DNA of 8,342 nt from an uncultured Methanobrevibacter sp. Its GTDB lineage: Archaea > Methanobacteriota > Methanobacteria > Methanobacteriales > Methanobacteriaceae. The stretch lies in assembly GCA_946611495.1 (NCBI GenBank), contig CAMODR010000041.1, positions 1-8,342 on the forward strand, given 5' to 3'. Below the pieces are notes generated by a model that was not told the origin of the DNA, did no database searches, and was given only the letters and a program-made list of their open reading frames with translations. Shown here in pieces: positions 1 through 8,205 of this stretch. Position 1 is the first letter of the stretch. Each line of letters begins with the position of its first letter. The position numbers and the translations under genes are program-made.

Positions 1-8
1 TTAGTAGT

Positions 9-428
9 TTAACTAGTATTTAATCCTATTACGTCTCCTAATTTTATACATTCCTCATCAAAGTCTTCTTTACTAAATTCTATAATGTATTTTGCTGCTT
101 TTTTAGGGACATAATATCGCCAGGGCTTTAAATCAGCCATTTCAAAAACAGTATTGTTCTCATCTATAAAAACTAATTTCAATTCAAATCTCATAAAACA
201 GCTATGGATAGAGGATTCCCACCTATTTTTTCTTTTTTCTTTCATATTAAATAGTAAGGGATAATCGGCATCTCCTTTAAACATCAATCCCATAAGTCGG
301 CTAAAAAAGTCATTTGCGATTTTGACTTCGCTTATCATTTTATCAGTTTCCTTTGAATATAAAATCATTAAATCTTTTTCATTATTTTTATTCTTTAATT
401 TATGATTATTTTTTCTATTAAAGTTCAT
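9..428 (-). CDS. DUF192 family protein, small cytoplasmic
   Basis: Predicted 139-residue protein that fits the DUF192 family (about 110-120 residues, biochemical function unknown). The family pattern is visible: an N-terminal segment FFSRLMGLMF (about residues 41-50), the core IHSCFMRFELKLVFID (about 74-89), then LKPWRYYVPKKAAKYIIEF (about 100-118), and a closing hydrophobic GD-containing strand (KLGDVIGL). No signal peptide or membrane segment is present, so it probably acts in the cytoplasm, unlike many bacterial members that carry a leader. The first 20 residues are almost all Asn, Lys and Glu and lie outside the domain. Met21 (ATG at 368) is an alternative start; neither start has a clear Shine-Dalgarno site. 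A TATA-like palindrome at 457-468 would place transcription start only a few bases before 428, which favours the longer, near-leaderless form. It is transcribed divergently from ileS. Family assignment is fairly sure; role and start are not. Confidence 0.82.
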   Translation of the reverse strand: MNFNRKNNHKLKNKNNEKDLMILYSKETDKMISEVKIANDFFSRLMGLMFKGDADYPLLFNMKEKRKNRWESSIHSCFMRFELKLVFIDENNTVFEMADLKPWRYYVPKKAAKYIIEFSKEDFDEECIKLGDVIGLNTS

Positions 429-456
429 AATTATCTTATTTTCTATTATTCTTTTA

Positions 457-468
457 TATTTATAAATA
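457..468 (-). promoter_or_regulatory. Possible TATA box for the DUF192 gene
   Basis: TATTTATAAATA is a perfect palindrome and resembles the archaeal TATA consensus (TTTAWATA). Its centre lies about 35 bp before the ATG at 428 on the minus strand. At the usual 25-27 bp spacing, transcription would begin about 8 nt before that ATG, giving a nearly leaderless mRNA. This agrees with the lack of a Shine-Dalgarno site. The surrounding DNA is so A/T-rich that chance matches are common. Confidence 0.35.
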
Positions 469-623
469 TTTTGATTTTTACACTATTTTTTTATAGTTTT
501 AAACAAATTTAACAATTCTATATCAATTTTGATGTGATATTGAAAAAACCTATTATATTGATTATTCATTTATATTAATACTAATAATAATAACATTTAT
601 TTATTCTTAAAATAAGAAATATA

Positions 624-778
624 AATTATGATAAGTTATATCTTATATTTTGTTTCAATTCCATCAAATTAATTTTCAATGGCCTTATTTGAAAGTTGAT
701 TTGCTTGTTGAAATTAAATATTTTTTAAAACTATTATCAGATAAATATTAAAAGTTTTATTAGGTAATTATGATAAGT
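624..778. repeat. 13-nt direct repeat pair in ileS upstream region
   Basis: AATTATGATAAGT is found identically at 624-636 and 766-778, 142 bp apart, both upstream of the likely ileS promoter. It could be a paired binding site or a coincidence of A/T-rich DNA. I cannot tell which from one sequence. Confidence 0.4.
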
Positions 779-795
779 AATTTAAAAAATTCTTT

Positions 796-803
796 TTTAA
801 ATA
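796..803 (+). promoter_or_regulatory. Possible TATA box for ileS
   Basis: TTTAAATA matches the archaeal TATA consensus closely. It would place transcription start near 825-830 and give a leader of roughly 35-40 nt that includes the GGGAG site at 852-856. That start would also exclude use of the upstream TTG at 825 as the initiation codon. The assignment is by position and motif only; many similar A/T runs lie nearby. Confidence 0.4.
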
Positions 804-851
804 AATTATTTTATTTCATAATTATTGTTAATTATTATCAAAAATCATTTT

Positions 852-856
852 GGGAG
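852..856 (+). promoter_or_regulatory. Ribosome binding site deciding the ileS start
   Basis: GGGAG, seven bases before the ATG at 864, is the only G-rich stretch in this leader and is complementary to the archaeal 16S rRNA 3' end. It falls inside the extended frame that begins with TTG at 825. This argues that initiation is at 864 and that the 13 extra hydrophobic and basic residues are untranslated leader. Confidence 0.8.
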
Positions 857-863
857 AATCATT

Positions 864-3800
864 ATGCCGTTAAAAGAGGCAGATAAAGAATATGACTTTA
901 AAAAAATAGAATCAAAGGTTCAAAAGTTTTGGACTGATTCAGACATTTATGATAAAACAAATAAGTTACGTGCTAACGGTCCCCAATATTCATTCTTGGA
1001 CGGACCTCCATACTGTAGTGGTAAAATCCATTTAGGAACCACTTGGAACAAGGTAATCAAAGACACTTTGCTTCGTTACAAGTCTATGAACGGATTTAAA
1101 TTAAGAAGACAAGCAGGATGGGATACACACGGATTGCCTATTGAACATAAAGTTGAACAATTGCTTGGAATCGGTTCTAAACAAGAGATTGAAGAAAAAT
1201 ACGGTATTGACAAGTTTATTGACAAATGTAAAGAGTTTGCAATGGAAAACAAGATTGCAATGACTGAGCAATTCAAAAGCTTAGGTGTATGGATGGATTG
1301 GGATAATCCTTATATGACTTTAGATCCTAAGTATATGGAATCTGCTTGGTGGACTCTTAAGAAATCTCATGAAAAGAACTTGCTAACTAAGGATAAGAGA
1401 GTAATCAGCTGGTGTCCTCACTGTCAGACTGCACTTGCTGCAGCAGAAATCGATTATACTGAAGGAGACGACCCATCTATCTATGTACGTTTCCCATTGA
1501 AAGAGAAACTATTGGATGGAGAATTTTCCGACTTGAAGGAATCCTTCTTAGTATGGACCACCACTCCTTGGACACTTCCTGGAAACTTGGCTATTTGTCT
1601 AAACGAAGACTTTGATTATGCTTTTGTTAAGGTTGATGAAAGATTAAACAATGGAATTAACTTCAAAAAGAATCCTGATGCACCTAAATTCCTTGTTGAT
1701 GGAGAAGAAATTTTAATCATTGCAAATGACCTTGTAGAAACTGTTTTAGGCCCAAGGGAAATAGTTCATAAAAACAGAATAGATAATCCTAAATATGATC
1801 CTGAAGATGAAGAGTCTAAAGAGAAGAAATACATCTTTGAAGAAGAGACAGAAGTCATTTATGATATCATCAAATCTGTTAAGGGATCTGAACTTTTAGG
1901 TCTTGCTTATCAATATCCTTTAGCTGAAGAAGTTCCAAAACAAATGGAAATCGAAGCTGAAAACGATTTGGTACACACAACTTTCCATGGAAACCATGTT
2001 GAATTAGGAGAAGGTACTGGATTTGTACACACTGCTCCAGGACATGGTCCAGAGGACTTTGAGATAGGTCAGGAAGTTGGACTTCCTATACACTGTCCTG
2101 TAGATGAGGCTGGATGCTTCAGCGAAGACGGTGGAGTCTATGCTGAAGGATTTACAAAAGACTTGAATGACACTATTATTGCTGACTTGGTTGCAAAAGG
2201 ATTAATGCTTAAGAATGACACCATTAACCACAGATATGGTGTATGTTGGAGATGTAAGACTCCTATCATTTACTTGGCTACTGAACAATGGTTCATTAAA
2301 GTGCCTGAAATCAAGGATAAAATGTTATCTGAGATTGATAGAGTTGAATGGGTGCCTAAATGGGCTGGTGAAGGAAGATTCCATGATTGGGTAGCTAACG
2401 CTAAGGACTGGACCATTTCAAGACAAAGATACTGGGGTATTCCAATTCCTATATGGGTATGTCCAGACTGTGGAGAGATTAAGGTAATAGGTTCAGTCGA
2501 TGAGTTGAAGGAACTTTCAATTAATGAAATCACTGCAAGCGATGAGGACTTAGTCCACAGACCTTATGTTGATGATGTCTTGATTAAATGTGATTGCGGA
2601 TGCGAATCCCCTATGAAACGTATTCCTGATGTTCTTGATGTATGGATTGATTCAGGTGTAGCTGGTTGGGCTGCTCTTTACTATCCTCAAGAGGAGGAAA
2701 TGTTTAAGGAATGGTATCCTTATGACTTTATCTGTGAAGGTCACGACCAAACCAGAGGATGGTTCTATTCCCAATTAGGTGCTGGTGTAATCGCTTTAGA
2801 CCAAGCTCCTTACAATAAGGTATTGATGCACGGATTTGTCCTTGATGAAGAAGGAAAGAAAATGAGTAAGTCTTTAGGCAATGTTGTTCAGCCTGAAGAG
2901 GTCATTGAAAAATATGGTGCTGATGTACTTAGATTCTACCTTTTATGGGCTTGTAAGCCATGGGATGACCTTAAGTTTGTATGGGATGAGCTCAACAATG
3001 TCAAGAAGATGTTCAATATCTTCTGGAATGTTTATGTATTCTCAACTACCTATATGGCTTTAGATGACTTTGACCCTGCAAAATGTGTACTTGATGGTCC
3101 TGATGCTAATGTAACATTAAGAAATGAAGATAAATGGATCCTATCCCGTGTAAATTCCCTTGCTAAGGATGTAGGCCAACACATTAATGATGTTTATTTC
3201 CATTTGGCTACCAGAAAAATCAACGATTTCATACTTGAAGACTTAAGCAGATGGTATGTAAGATTAATCAGAGGAAGAACTTGGGTGGAAAGTGATGATC
3301 CAGATAAGCTTGGTGCATACTATTCACTTTACACAACACTCAATACTTTGATTCACTTAATGGCTCCTATCACTCCTCACTTATCTGAAGAGGTTTATGA
3401 AAACTTAGTTAAAAACTTAGATGATGAGGCAGCTGAAAGTATTCACATGGATGACTGGATGTTTGATGAGGAACTTATTGATGAAAGCCTTGAAGCTAAA
3501 ATGGACAATGTAAGAGAGATAATTGAAGCTGCCGCAAGAGCAAGAGATGTTGCAAGATACAAGCTTAGATGGCCTGTAAGTGATATTACAGTAGTGTCTC
3601 AAGATGAAGATATCTTAGAAAGTGTCAGATACCTTGAAGATGTAATTAAGGACCAATCCAATACTAAAGAAGTTCTTACAGCTACAGAATTCCCAAATCT
3701 TACATTTATTGCAAAACCTAACCTTAAGACCTTAGGTCCAAGACTTAAGGGAGATATGGGAATTGTACAAAAATTCTTTGCACAAGCTAAAGCAGAAGGA

Positions 3801-4313
3801 ATAGGCAATTCCATTAAGGAAGAGATTGATGCTAATGGCAAATACATCGTTAGCGGTGAAGATAGGGAAGGCAATCTAAAAGAGATTGAACTTTCTGCAG
3901 ATGATGTTCTTTATGATTCTGAACTTCCAGACGATGTTGTTAGTGCAGAATTTGATGGAGGAAACGTATTTGTCAATACAAAACTTACTCCTGAAATCTT
4001 ATCAGAAAGTATGGCTCGTGAACTCATTAGAAGAATTCAAGATATGAGAAAAGACATGGACTTGGATGTTGAAGCTAATGTTGGCGTTATGGTAAATACA
4101 GATAATGAGTTTAAGGAGCTTGTTGAAAAGCAATCAGATTTAATAAGTGATGAGGTAAGAGCAAAATCTCTCATTGTCTTTGATGGCAAAGCATGTGAAG
4201 TTTGTACTGATAAGGGAACAGAAGAGCATGCAGATGATGATATTTCTGTAGAATACTCTAAAGAATGGGAAATTGAAGGTCACAAAGTGATTATTTCTGT
4301 TGTCAAGCTTTAA
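864..4313 (+). CDS. ileS: Isoleucyl-tRNA synthetase, archaeal type (1149 aa)
   Basis: Cytoplasmic class I synthetase that charges tRNA-Ile with isoleucine using ATP and edits misactivated valine. Visible landmarks, numbered from the ATG at 864, are: [12 protein letters not shown] at 48-59 with the HIGH-type signature H56-L-G-T59; the editing-domain strand [11 protein letters not shown] at 231-241; and [11 protein letters not shown] at 389-399, whose His389 and Asp398 have the spacing of E. coli His333 and Asp342. Next come CWRC at 461-464, [11 protein letters not shown] at 515-525, a CPDC at 533-536, CDCGC at 576-580, GHDQTRGWF at 626-634, KMSKS at 666-670, and the anticodon-binding domain from about 756 ([15 protein letters not shown]). 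The C-terminal [16 protein letters not shown] segment is typical of archaeal and eukaryotic enzymes. The protein is longer than the roughly 1,040-1,070 residues I recall for archaeal IleRS; an acidic stretch at about 308-331 in the editing region contributes. purL follows after 149 nt. Confidence 0.97.
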   Translation: MPLKEADKEYDFKKIESKVQKFWTDSDIYDKTNKLRANGPQYSFLDGPPYCSGKIHLGTTWNKVIKDTLLRYKSMNGFKLRRQAGWDTHGLPIEHKVEQLLGIGSKQEIEEKYGIDKFIDKCKEFAMENKIAMTEQFKSLGVWMDWDNPYMTLDPKYMESAWWTLKKSHEKNLLTKDKRVISWCPHCQTALAAAEIDYTEGDDPSIYVRFPLKEKLLDGEFSDLKESFLVWTTTPWTLPGNLAICLNEDFDYAFVKVDERLNNGINFKKNPDAPKFLVDGEEILIIANDLVETVLGPREIVHKNRIDNPKYDPEDEESKEKKYIFEEETEVIYDIIKSVKGSELLGLAYQYPLAEEVPKQMEIEAENDLVHTTFHGNHVELGEGTGFVHTAPGHGPEDFEIGQEVGLPIHCPVDEAGCFSEDGGVYAEGFTKDLNDTIIADLVAKGLMLKNDTINHRYGVCWRCKTPIIYLATEQWFIKVPEIKDKMLSEIDRVEWVPKWAGEGRFHDWVANAKDWTISRQRYWGIPIPIWVCPDCGEIKVIGSVDELKELSINEITASDEDLVHRPYVDDVLIKCDCGCESPMKRIPDVLDVWIDSGVAGWAALYYPQEEEMFKEWYPYDFICEGHDQTRGWFYSQLGAGVIALDQAPYNKVLMHGFVLDEEGKKMSKSLGNVVQPEEVIEKYGADVLRFYLLWACKPWDDLKFVWDELNNVKKMFNIFWNVYVFSTTYMALDDFDPAKCVLDGPDANVTLRNEDKWILSRVNSLAKDVGQHINDVYFHLATRKINDFILEDLSRWYVRLIRGRTWVESDDPDKLGAYYSLYTTLNTLIHLMAPITPHLSEEVYENLVKNLDDEAAESIHMDDWMFDEELIDESLEAKMDNVREIIEAAARARDVARYKLRWPVSDITVVSQDEDILESVRYLEDVIKDQSNTKEVLTATEFPNLTFIAKPNLKTLGPRLKGDMGIVQKFFAQAKAEGIGNSIKEEIDANGKYIVSGEDREGNLKEIELSADDVLYDSELPDDVVSAEFDGGNVFVNTKLTPEILSESMARELIRRIQDMRKDMDLDVEANVGVMVNTDNEFKELVEKQSDLISDEVRAKSLIVFDGKACEVCTDKGTEEHADDDISVEYSKEWEIEGHKVIISVVKL

Positions 4314-4388
4314 TCATTAAGTGGTTATTTCTGTTATTAATCTCTAATCATTATGTGATTATTTCGTTGTCAAGCTTTAAATTATAAT
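4287..4388 (+). repeat. Three imperfect 34-nt tandem copies of the ileS 3' end
   Basis: Unit 1 (4287-4320) covers the last ileS codons, including the stop at 4311-4313. Unit 2 (4321-4354) matches it at 28 of 34 positions by eye and keeps the opening GTGGTTATTTCTGTT and the TAATCATTA. Unit 3 (4355-about 4388) has one base deleted but keeps GTGATTATTTC and GTTGTCAAGCTTTAA. Units 2 and 3 lie after the stop and are non-coding; since 34 is not a multiple of three, they would not stay in frame. The pattern suggests tandem duplication of the gene tail followed by divergence. The decamer CAAGCTTTAA appears in units 1 and 3 and again at 4413-4422. Confidence 0.8.
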
Positions 4389-4391
4389 GAA

Positions 4392-4416
4392 CTTGGAAGT
4401 GTTTAACATTTCCAAG
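4392..4416 (+). promoter_or_regulatory. Compact hairpin ahead of purL
   Basis: CTTGGAAGTGTT and AACATTTCCAAG form a nearly perfect inverted repeat with one G-U pair, separated by a single base, so the practical RNA hairpin has 10-11 pairs and a 3-5 nt loop. No T-tract follows, so it does not resemble a terminator. It sits 46 nt before the purL ATG in the probable ileS-purL transcript. It could influence mRNA processing, stability or purL expression, or be a protein-binding dyad. The structure is clear; function is inference. Confidence 0.6.
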
Positions 4417-4462
4417 CTTTAACTTAATAGATATGAATTTTATTTAATTCTAAGGTGTTAAA

Positions 4463-6673
4463 ATGACTTTGGAAGATTCTGAAGTAAAATATATTAAAGG
4501 AATTCTCGAAAGAGATATGAATGAATTGGAAGAGGGAATGTTAGACGTAATGTTTTCAGAACATTGCTCATATAAAAGCAGTAGGCCTATCTTAAGAATG
4601 TTTCCGACTGAAGGAGAAAACATTATCTTAGGTCCTGGTGACGATGCAGGTCTTGTATCCATCACTGATGAATATGCCCTTGCTGTAGGTATGGAAAGTC
4701 ATAATCACCCTTCCGCTATTGAACCTTATGGTGGAGCAGGTACAGGTATTGGAGGAATCCTTAGGGATATTATTTCCATGGGTGCTATGCCTATTGCTCT
4801 TCTTGACAGTCTTCGTTTTGGTCCTCTTGAAGACCAAAAATCCAGATACCTATTTGAACATGTTGTAGAGGGAATTTCTGATTATGGTAACAGGGTAGGA
4901 GTTCCTACTGTAGCTGGTGAAATAGAATTTGACGAATCATTCAGAACAAATCCTCTTGTAAACGTATTATGTGCAGGGCTTGTTAAAAAGGATGAAATCG
5001 TTCGTGGAATCGCTCCAAATGTAGGAGATGTATTCTTGCTTATGGGAGGAACCACTGGAAGAGACGGTATTCATGGTGTAACCTTTGCATCTGAAGAGTT
5101 AACTTCAGATTCTGAAACTGAAGACCGTCCAGCTGTTCAAGTGGCAGATCCATTCACTAAAAAGAGAGTGCTTGAAGCTTCCCTTGAAATTCTTGAAAAA
5201 ATTGACTGTTCTGGAGTTAAGGACCTTGGTGGAGGAGGTTTGACCTGCTGTATCTCTGAACTTGTAGACAGTTCTGAAAATGGTGCAGTTGTAGACTTAA
5301 GAGCTATTCCTCTTCGTGAAGAAGGAATGACTCCTTATGAAATTATGCTTTCAGAATCTCAAGAACGTATGATTTTTGTTATTAATCCAAAAGATGTGGA
5401 ATTGGCACAATCCATTTGTGATAAGCATGAAATTCCATCTGCTGTAATTGGTGAGGTAACTGAAGGTAATCGCATGGTCGTTAAGGACTTTGATGCTGAT
5501 GAGGAATTGCAAACTTTATGCGATTTGCCTACTATTCTTTTAGCTGACCCTCCTTCTCTTAATAGGGAAATGAGAGAGCCTGCTAAAGATGAAAATTTAG
5601 TGGATGTTGTTGATGGGCCTATTGACGAATCATTAATTAAGATCTTATCCTCTCCAAATATTGCAAGCAAGAAATGGGTATACAAACAATACGACCATGA
5701 AGTTCAAACCAGAACTGTTGTAAAGCCTGGTGACGATGCTGCAGTATTACAAATTGATGATGAAACTGCTGTAGCCCTTACTGCTGATTCCAATACAATC
5801 CACACCAAATTGTCTCCATATGATGGTGGTGCAGGAAGTGTGGCTGAAGCTATCAGAAATGTGGTTTCAATGGGTGCAAAACCTTATGCTGTTGTAGATT
5901 GCCTAAACTTCGGTAATCCTGAAACTCCTGAAATACTCTGGCAATTTAAGGAATGTATCAGAGGAATGTCAGATATTGCAGAGAAATTCGAATCTCCTGT
6001 CATTAGTGGAAATGTAAGTTTCTATAATGAGACTGAAGGTATTAAGATTAACCCAACACCGGCTGTTGGTGTAATAGGCGTTGAAAAATTATCCAATATC
6101 AGAACACTTCCATTTAAGAATGAAGGAGATAAGATCATCATCATAGGTAAGACTTATGATGAGGTTGAAGGTTCTGAATATCATAGGGCTGTCCACAGTC
6201 TTGAGCAAGGAGAAGCTCCTAAAATCAGAATTGATGATGAATTGGCAGCTGCTAATACAGTCCTTGACCTTATAGATAATGATGGTGACTACACTAAATA
6301 TCTTGAAGGTGAAGAAGAACTTAAGATTAATGCAACTCACGATGTATCTGCAGGAGGTATAGCTATTGCATTATCTGAAATGGCTATGTCCAGCAAGTTA
6401 GGTTGTGAAATAGACATTTCTAAAGTTCCATCTGAAGAAGGCATTAGTGCTAATAATTTATTATTCTCTGAATCTCATGGAAGATATATTATTACAGTAA
6501 GTCCAGATAAGGCAGATGAAATAATAGGCAATATTGACATTGATGCTGCGATTATTGGAGAAGTTAAGGGAGATTCTTTAGTAATCAATAATGCAGATGA
6601 AAATATTGTCAATTTAAGCATTGATGATTTGGATAATGCTTATAATGGTGTTATCGAAAAGTATATGGCTTAG
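4463..6673 (+). CDS. purL: Phosphoribosylformylglycinamidine (FGAM) synthase subunit PurL
   Basis: Large catalytic subunit of small-type FGAM synthase, the ATP-dependent fourth step of purine synthesis converting FGAR to FGAM with ammonia supplied by PurQ; PurS completes the complex. At 736 residues it has normal small-PurL length. Two homologous halves are visible. In the first: [10 protein letters not shown] with the active-site His34 (equivalent to Thermotoga His32), [21 protein letters not shown] at about 78-98, then RDI (101-103), and [12 protein letters not shown]. In the second: KPGDDAAVL from Lys421, [12 protein letters not shown] from Gly455, CLNFGNPE, and [14 protein letters not shown] from His626. 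The start at 4463 is supported by AAGGTG at 4452-4457, five bases upstream. purS and purQ are not in this window, so the complex must be completed from elsewhere. It is probably co-transcribed with ileS and is followed by a hairpin and T-tract. No damage is seen. Confidence 0.97.
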   Translation: MTLEDSEVKYIKGILERDMNELEEGMLDVMFSEHCSYKSSRPILRMFPTEGENIILGPGDDAGLVSITDEYALAVGMESHNHPSAIEPYGGAGTGIGGILRDIISMGAMPIALLDSLRFGPLEDQKSRYLFEHVVEGISDYGNRVGVPTVAGEIEFDESFRTNPLVNVLCAGLVKKDEIVRGIAPNVGDVFLLMGGTTGRDGIHGVTFASEELTSDSETEDRPAVQVADPFTKKRVLEASLEILEKIDCSGVKDLGGGGLTCCISELVDSSENGAVVDLRAIPLREEGMTPYEIMLSESQERMIFVINPKDVELAQSICDKHEIPSAVIGEVTEGNRMVVKDFDADEELQTLCDLPTILLADPPSLNREMREPAKDENLVDVVDGPIDESLIKILSSPNIASKKWVYKQYDHEVQTRTVVKPGDDAAVLQIDDETAVALTADSNTIHTKLSPYDGGAGSVAEAIRNVVSMGAKPYAVVDCLNFGNPETPEILWQFKECIRGMSDIAEKFESPVISGNVSFYNETEGIKINPTPAVGVIGVEKLSNIRTLPFKNEGDKIIIIGKTYDEVEGSEYHRAVHSLEQGEAPKIRIDDELAAANTVLDLIDNDGDYTKYLEGEEELKINATHDVSAGGIAIALSEMAMSSKLGCEIDISKVPSEEGISANNLLFSESHGRYIITVSPDKADEIIGNIDIDAAIIGEVKGDSLVINNADENIVNLSIDDLDNAYNGVIEKYMA

Positions 6674-6705
6674 ATAGTTATTTATTAAATCAAGACTTCA
6701 TGCAT

Positions 6706-6759
6706 AATTTAAGAAATTTTTTATTAAAATATTTCTTAAATTCTATTTTTATTTTTTTT
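6706..6759 (+). terminator. Hairpin plus T-tract terminator after purL
   Basis: AATTTAAGAAAT (6706-6717) pairs perfectly with ATTTCTTAAATT (6731-6742). Inside the loop TTTT and AAAA can add four more pairs around a 3-nt loop. A T-rich run (6743-6759) follows directly. The hairpin begins 32 nt after the purL stop. Archaeal termination depends mainly on the T-tract; the hairpin may add efficiency or protect the mRNA end. Confidence 0.7.
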
Positions 6760-6844
6760 AAATAATTTTATTTCATTTTTTTTGATATTAGGTCATGGTA
6801 TGTTAGGGTTCTTTGCTTATTGATTGTTATTTAGTTTATTTTGT

Positions 6845-6899
6845 TTAATTATTTAATAAATTGAAGATTAAAAGCATATTTAATTTATTAAATAATTAA
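6845..6899. repeat. Perfect 18-bp inverted repeat upstream of moeA
   Basis: TTAATTATTTAATAAATT (6845-6862) is the exact reverse complement of AATTTATTAAATAATTAA (6882-6899), with a 19-nt spacer. Pairing can continue weakly into the spacer (G-U plus two A-T pairs). All arm pairs are A-T and no T-tract follows the right arm. It lies about 70 nt before the moeA ATG and just upstream of a possible TATA box, where an archaeal regulator could bind. Palindromes are commoner in such A/T-rich DNA, but 18 consecutive matches is long. Confidence 0.7.
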
Positions 6900-6915
6900 T
6901 TGAATTGTTTTAGTT

Positions 6916-6926
6916 AATTAAATTTA
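6916..6926 (+). promoter_or_regulatory. Possible TATA box for moeA
   Basis: AATTAAATTTA lies at a distance that would start transcription near 6947-6950, giving a leader of about 20 nt that still contains the purine-rich site before the ATG. A second A/T run at 6943-6952 (TATTTATAAT) would instead make the mRNA leaderless, which is less consistent with the GTGGGAAG element. This is a weak assignment based on position. Confidence 0.3.
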
Positions 6927-6956
6927 GTAATTACAGGTAATTTATTTATAATATTT

Positions 6957-6964
6957 GTGGGAAG
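6957..6964 (+). promoter_or_regulatory. Purine-rich ribosome binding site deciding the moeA start
   Basis: GTGGGAAG ends five bases before the ATG at 6970. It is an imperfect Shine-Dalgarno match but is the only G-rich stretch nearby. It overlaps the extended frame from TTG at 6955, so the five extra N-terminal residues of that frame are probably not translated. Confidence 0.6.
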
Positions 6965-6969
6965 ATAAT

Positions 6970-8196
6970 ATGAAGTTTATTTCAAATTTAATTCCATTAA
7001 AAGAAGCATTGTCCAAAGTTGATGAGAATGTGAAACTTATGGATACAGAAACTATTGATTTGAAAGATTCTCAAGGTAGAGTTTTAGCTCATTCTGTTTC
7101 TTCGTATCATAATTCTCCACCTTTTGATAAATCTGCTATGGATGGATATGCAGTTATTGCAGAAGATACCTTTGGAGCTTCTAATAATGTAATAAAAGAA
7201 TTAAAGATCATCGATAGGATTGGAGCAGGTGACTTTTCACAGAAGACTGTCCATCATGGTGAAGCTATTGTAATAGCAACTGGTGCACCTATTCCAGATG
7301 GTGCCAATGCAGTTTTAATGAAGGAATACACTTATGAAGATGGCGATAATTTAGAAATTCATTCTCAAGTAACTCCTGGTGAAAACATATCTCCAAAAGC
7401 AGAGGATATAGCTAAAGGAGAAGAAGTTTTAGGTTCAAATGTATTAATAAGACCTCAAGAGATGGGCCTTATTGCTTCTGCAGGCTATAATCAAGTGGAA
7501 GTTTATAAAAAGCCAAGAGTAAAACTATTAATCACAGGAAATGAATTGGCAGATCCTTCTCCAGATCTTGATGATGCAAAAATTATTAATTCTAATCAAT
7601 TTACCATTGCAGCACTTATCAAGAGTGCTGGAGCTATTGTAGATATAGACCATGGCTTTGATGACTTTGATGAAGTAAAGGATGCCATTGATAAGGCAAG
7701 CAAAGAATATGATTGTGTAATAACCACTGGAGGTACAGCTATAAGTAAAGGCGATGTAGTTGTAGATGCAGTTGAAGATTTAGGTGAAGTGCTATTCCAT
7801 GGTGTTGCAATGAGGCCTGGAAAACCTGTAGGAGCAGGTTTAGTAAATGGCACTCAAGTATTCATGCTTTCAGGCCAGCCTGTAGCAGCTATGTCTCAAT
7901 TCGATATTATCGCAAGACAATTCTTCTTTAAAATCCAAGGCCTTGATTATGACCATCATATTGTAAAGAGAGAATCCAAAACTAAAATCCACTCTTCTCT
8001 TGGAAGAACTGATTATATTAGGGCAGTGGCTGATGATGAGTGTGTTCGTCATGTATTGAATAGAGGTTCTGGTATAATTCGCTCTATGGTGGAAGCTAAT
8101 TGTTATATAATCATTGATGAGAATAATGAAGGCATAGAAATTGGAGATATGGTGGATTTAATCTTCTTTAATGATATGGCTTGGCCTACACTTTAA
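6970..8196 (+). CDS. moeA: Molybdopterin molybdenumtransferase (MoeA family)
   Basis: Cytoplasmic enzyme that inserts molybdate (or tungstate) into adenylylated molybdopterin, the last common step of cofactor synthesis; methanogens need this cofactor for formylmethanofuran dehydrogenase. The 408 residues show the full MoeA layout. The N-terminal domain contains PPFDKSAMDGYAV (50-62, Asp58 matching the conserved MDGYA Asp) and ATGAPIPDGANAVLM. The MoCF-binding domain starts at about 182 with PRVKLLITGNEL (Glu192) and continues with TTGGTAISKGD (252-262), AMRPGKPVGAG (from 280) and LSGQPVAAM (300-308). A C-terminal beta domain follows (GRTDYIRAV...GSGIIRSMVEAN). The LSGQPVAAM segment departs from the usual LPGNPVSA motif, so it may be one of the MoeA paralogues that archaea often carry, with metal or partner preference unknown. 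The start at 6970 is chosen over TTG 6955. Gene separated from purL by 296 nt and a terminator. Confidence 0.93.
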   Translation: MKFISNLIPLKEALSKVDENVKLMDTETIDLKDSQGRVLAHSVSSYHNSPPFDKSAMDGYAVIAEDTFGASNNVIKELKIIDRIGAGDFSQKTVHHGEAIVIATGAPIPDGANAVLMKEYTYEDGDNLEIHSQVTPGENISPKAEDIAKGEEVLGSNVLIRPQEMGLIASAGYNQVEVYKKPRVKLLITGNELADPSPDLDDAKIINSNQFTIAALIKSAGAIVDIDHGFDDFDEVKDAIDKASKEYDCVITTGGTAISKGDVVVDAVEDLGEVLFHGVAMRPGKPVGAGLVNGTQVFMLSGQPVAAMSQFDIIARQFFFKIQGLDYDHHIVKRESKTKIHSSLGRTDYIRAVADDECVRHVLNRGSGIIRSMVEANCYIIIDENNEGIEIGDMVDLIFFNDMAWPTL

Positions 8197-8205
8197 AAAT
8201 AAGTA

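Larger units (their letters stand above)
429..863. other. AT-rich divergent intergenic region, no gene seen
   Basis: This 435-nt spacer separates the divergent DUF192 and ileS genes and must hold both promoters. No credible ORF occurs; the longest ATG frames are very short (for example 14 codons from 628). Small symmetric elements are present: ATCAATTTTGAT at 522-533, TTCTTA-AAA-TAAGAA at 604-618, and a CCAT...ATGG near-dyad around AAATTAATTT at 661-682. The 13-mer AATTATGATAAGT occurs directly repeated at 624-636 and 766-778. None has an assigned function, and in DNA this A/T-rich some such matches are expected by chance. Confidence 0.6.

Noticed and set aside
628..672. 14-codon ATG frame in the ileS upstream spacer as a leader peptide
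   Set aside because: No ribosome binding site precedes it, it lies upstream of the likely transcription start, and frames of this length are expected by chance.
825..863. N-terminal extension of IleRS from TTG at 825
   Set aside because: The GGGAG site at 852-856 and the ATG at 864 explain initiation better; the 13 extra residues would overlap the ribosome binding site and probably begin at or before the transcription start.
429..863. tRNA, T-box or riboswitch in the ileS leader
   Set aside because: No cloverleaf or GC-rich helices can be seen, T-boxes are not known for archaea, and the region is too A/T-rich to form a stable aptamer that I could recognise.
2270..2533. Minus-strand open frame inside ileS, with similar ones inside purL and moeA
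   Set aside because: They lie opposite strongly conserved coding sequence, show no recognisable domain and have no ribosome binding site; they are shadows of the real genes.
4287..4422. Terminator between ileS and purL
   Set aside because: The hairpin at 4392-4416 has no following T-run and the gap contains no long T-tract, so readthrough into purL is more likely.
6955..6969. N-terminal extension of MoeA from TTG at 6955
   Set aside because: It overlaps the only purine-rich ribosome binding site, and the ATG at 6970 starts at a normal MoeA length.
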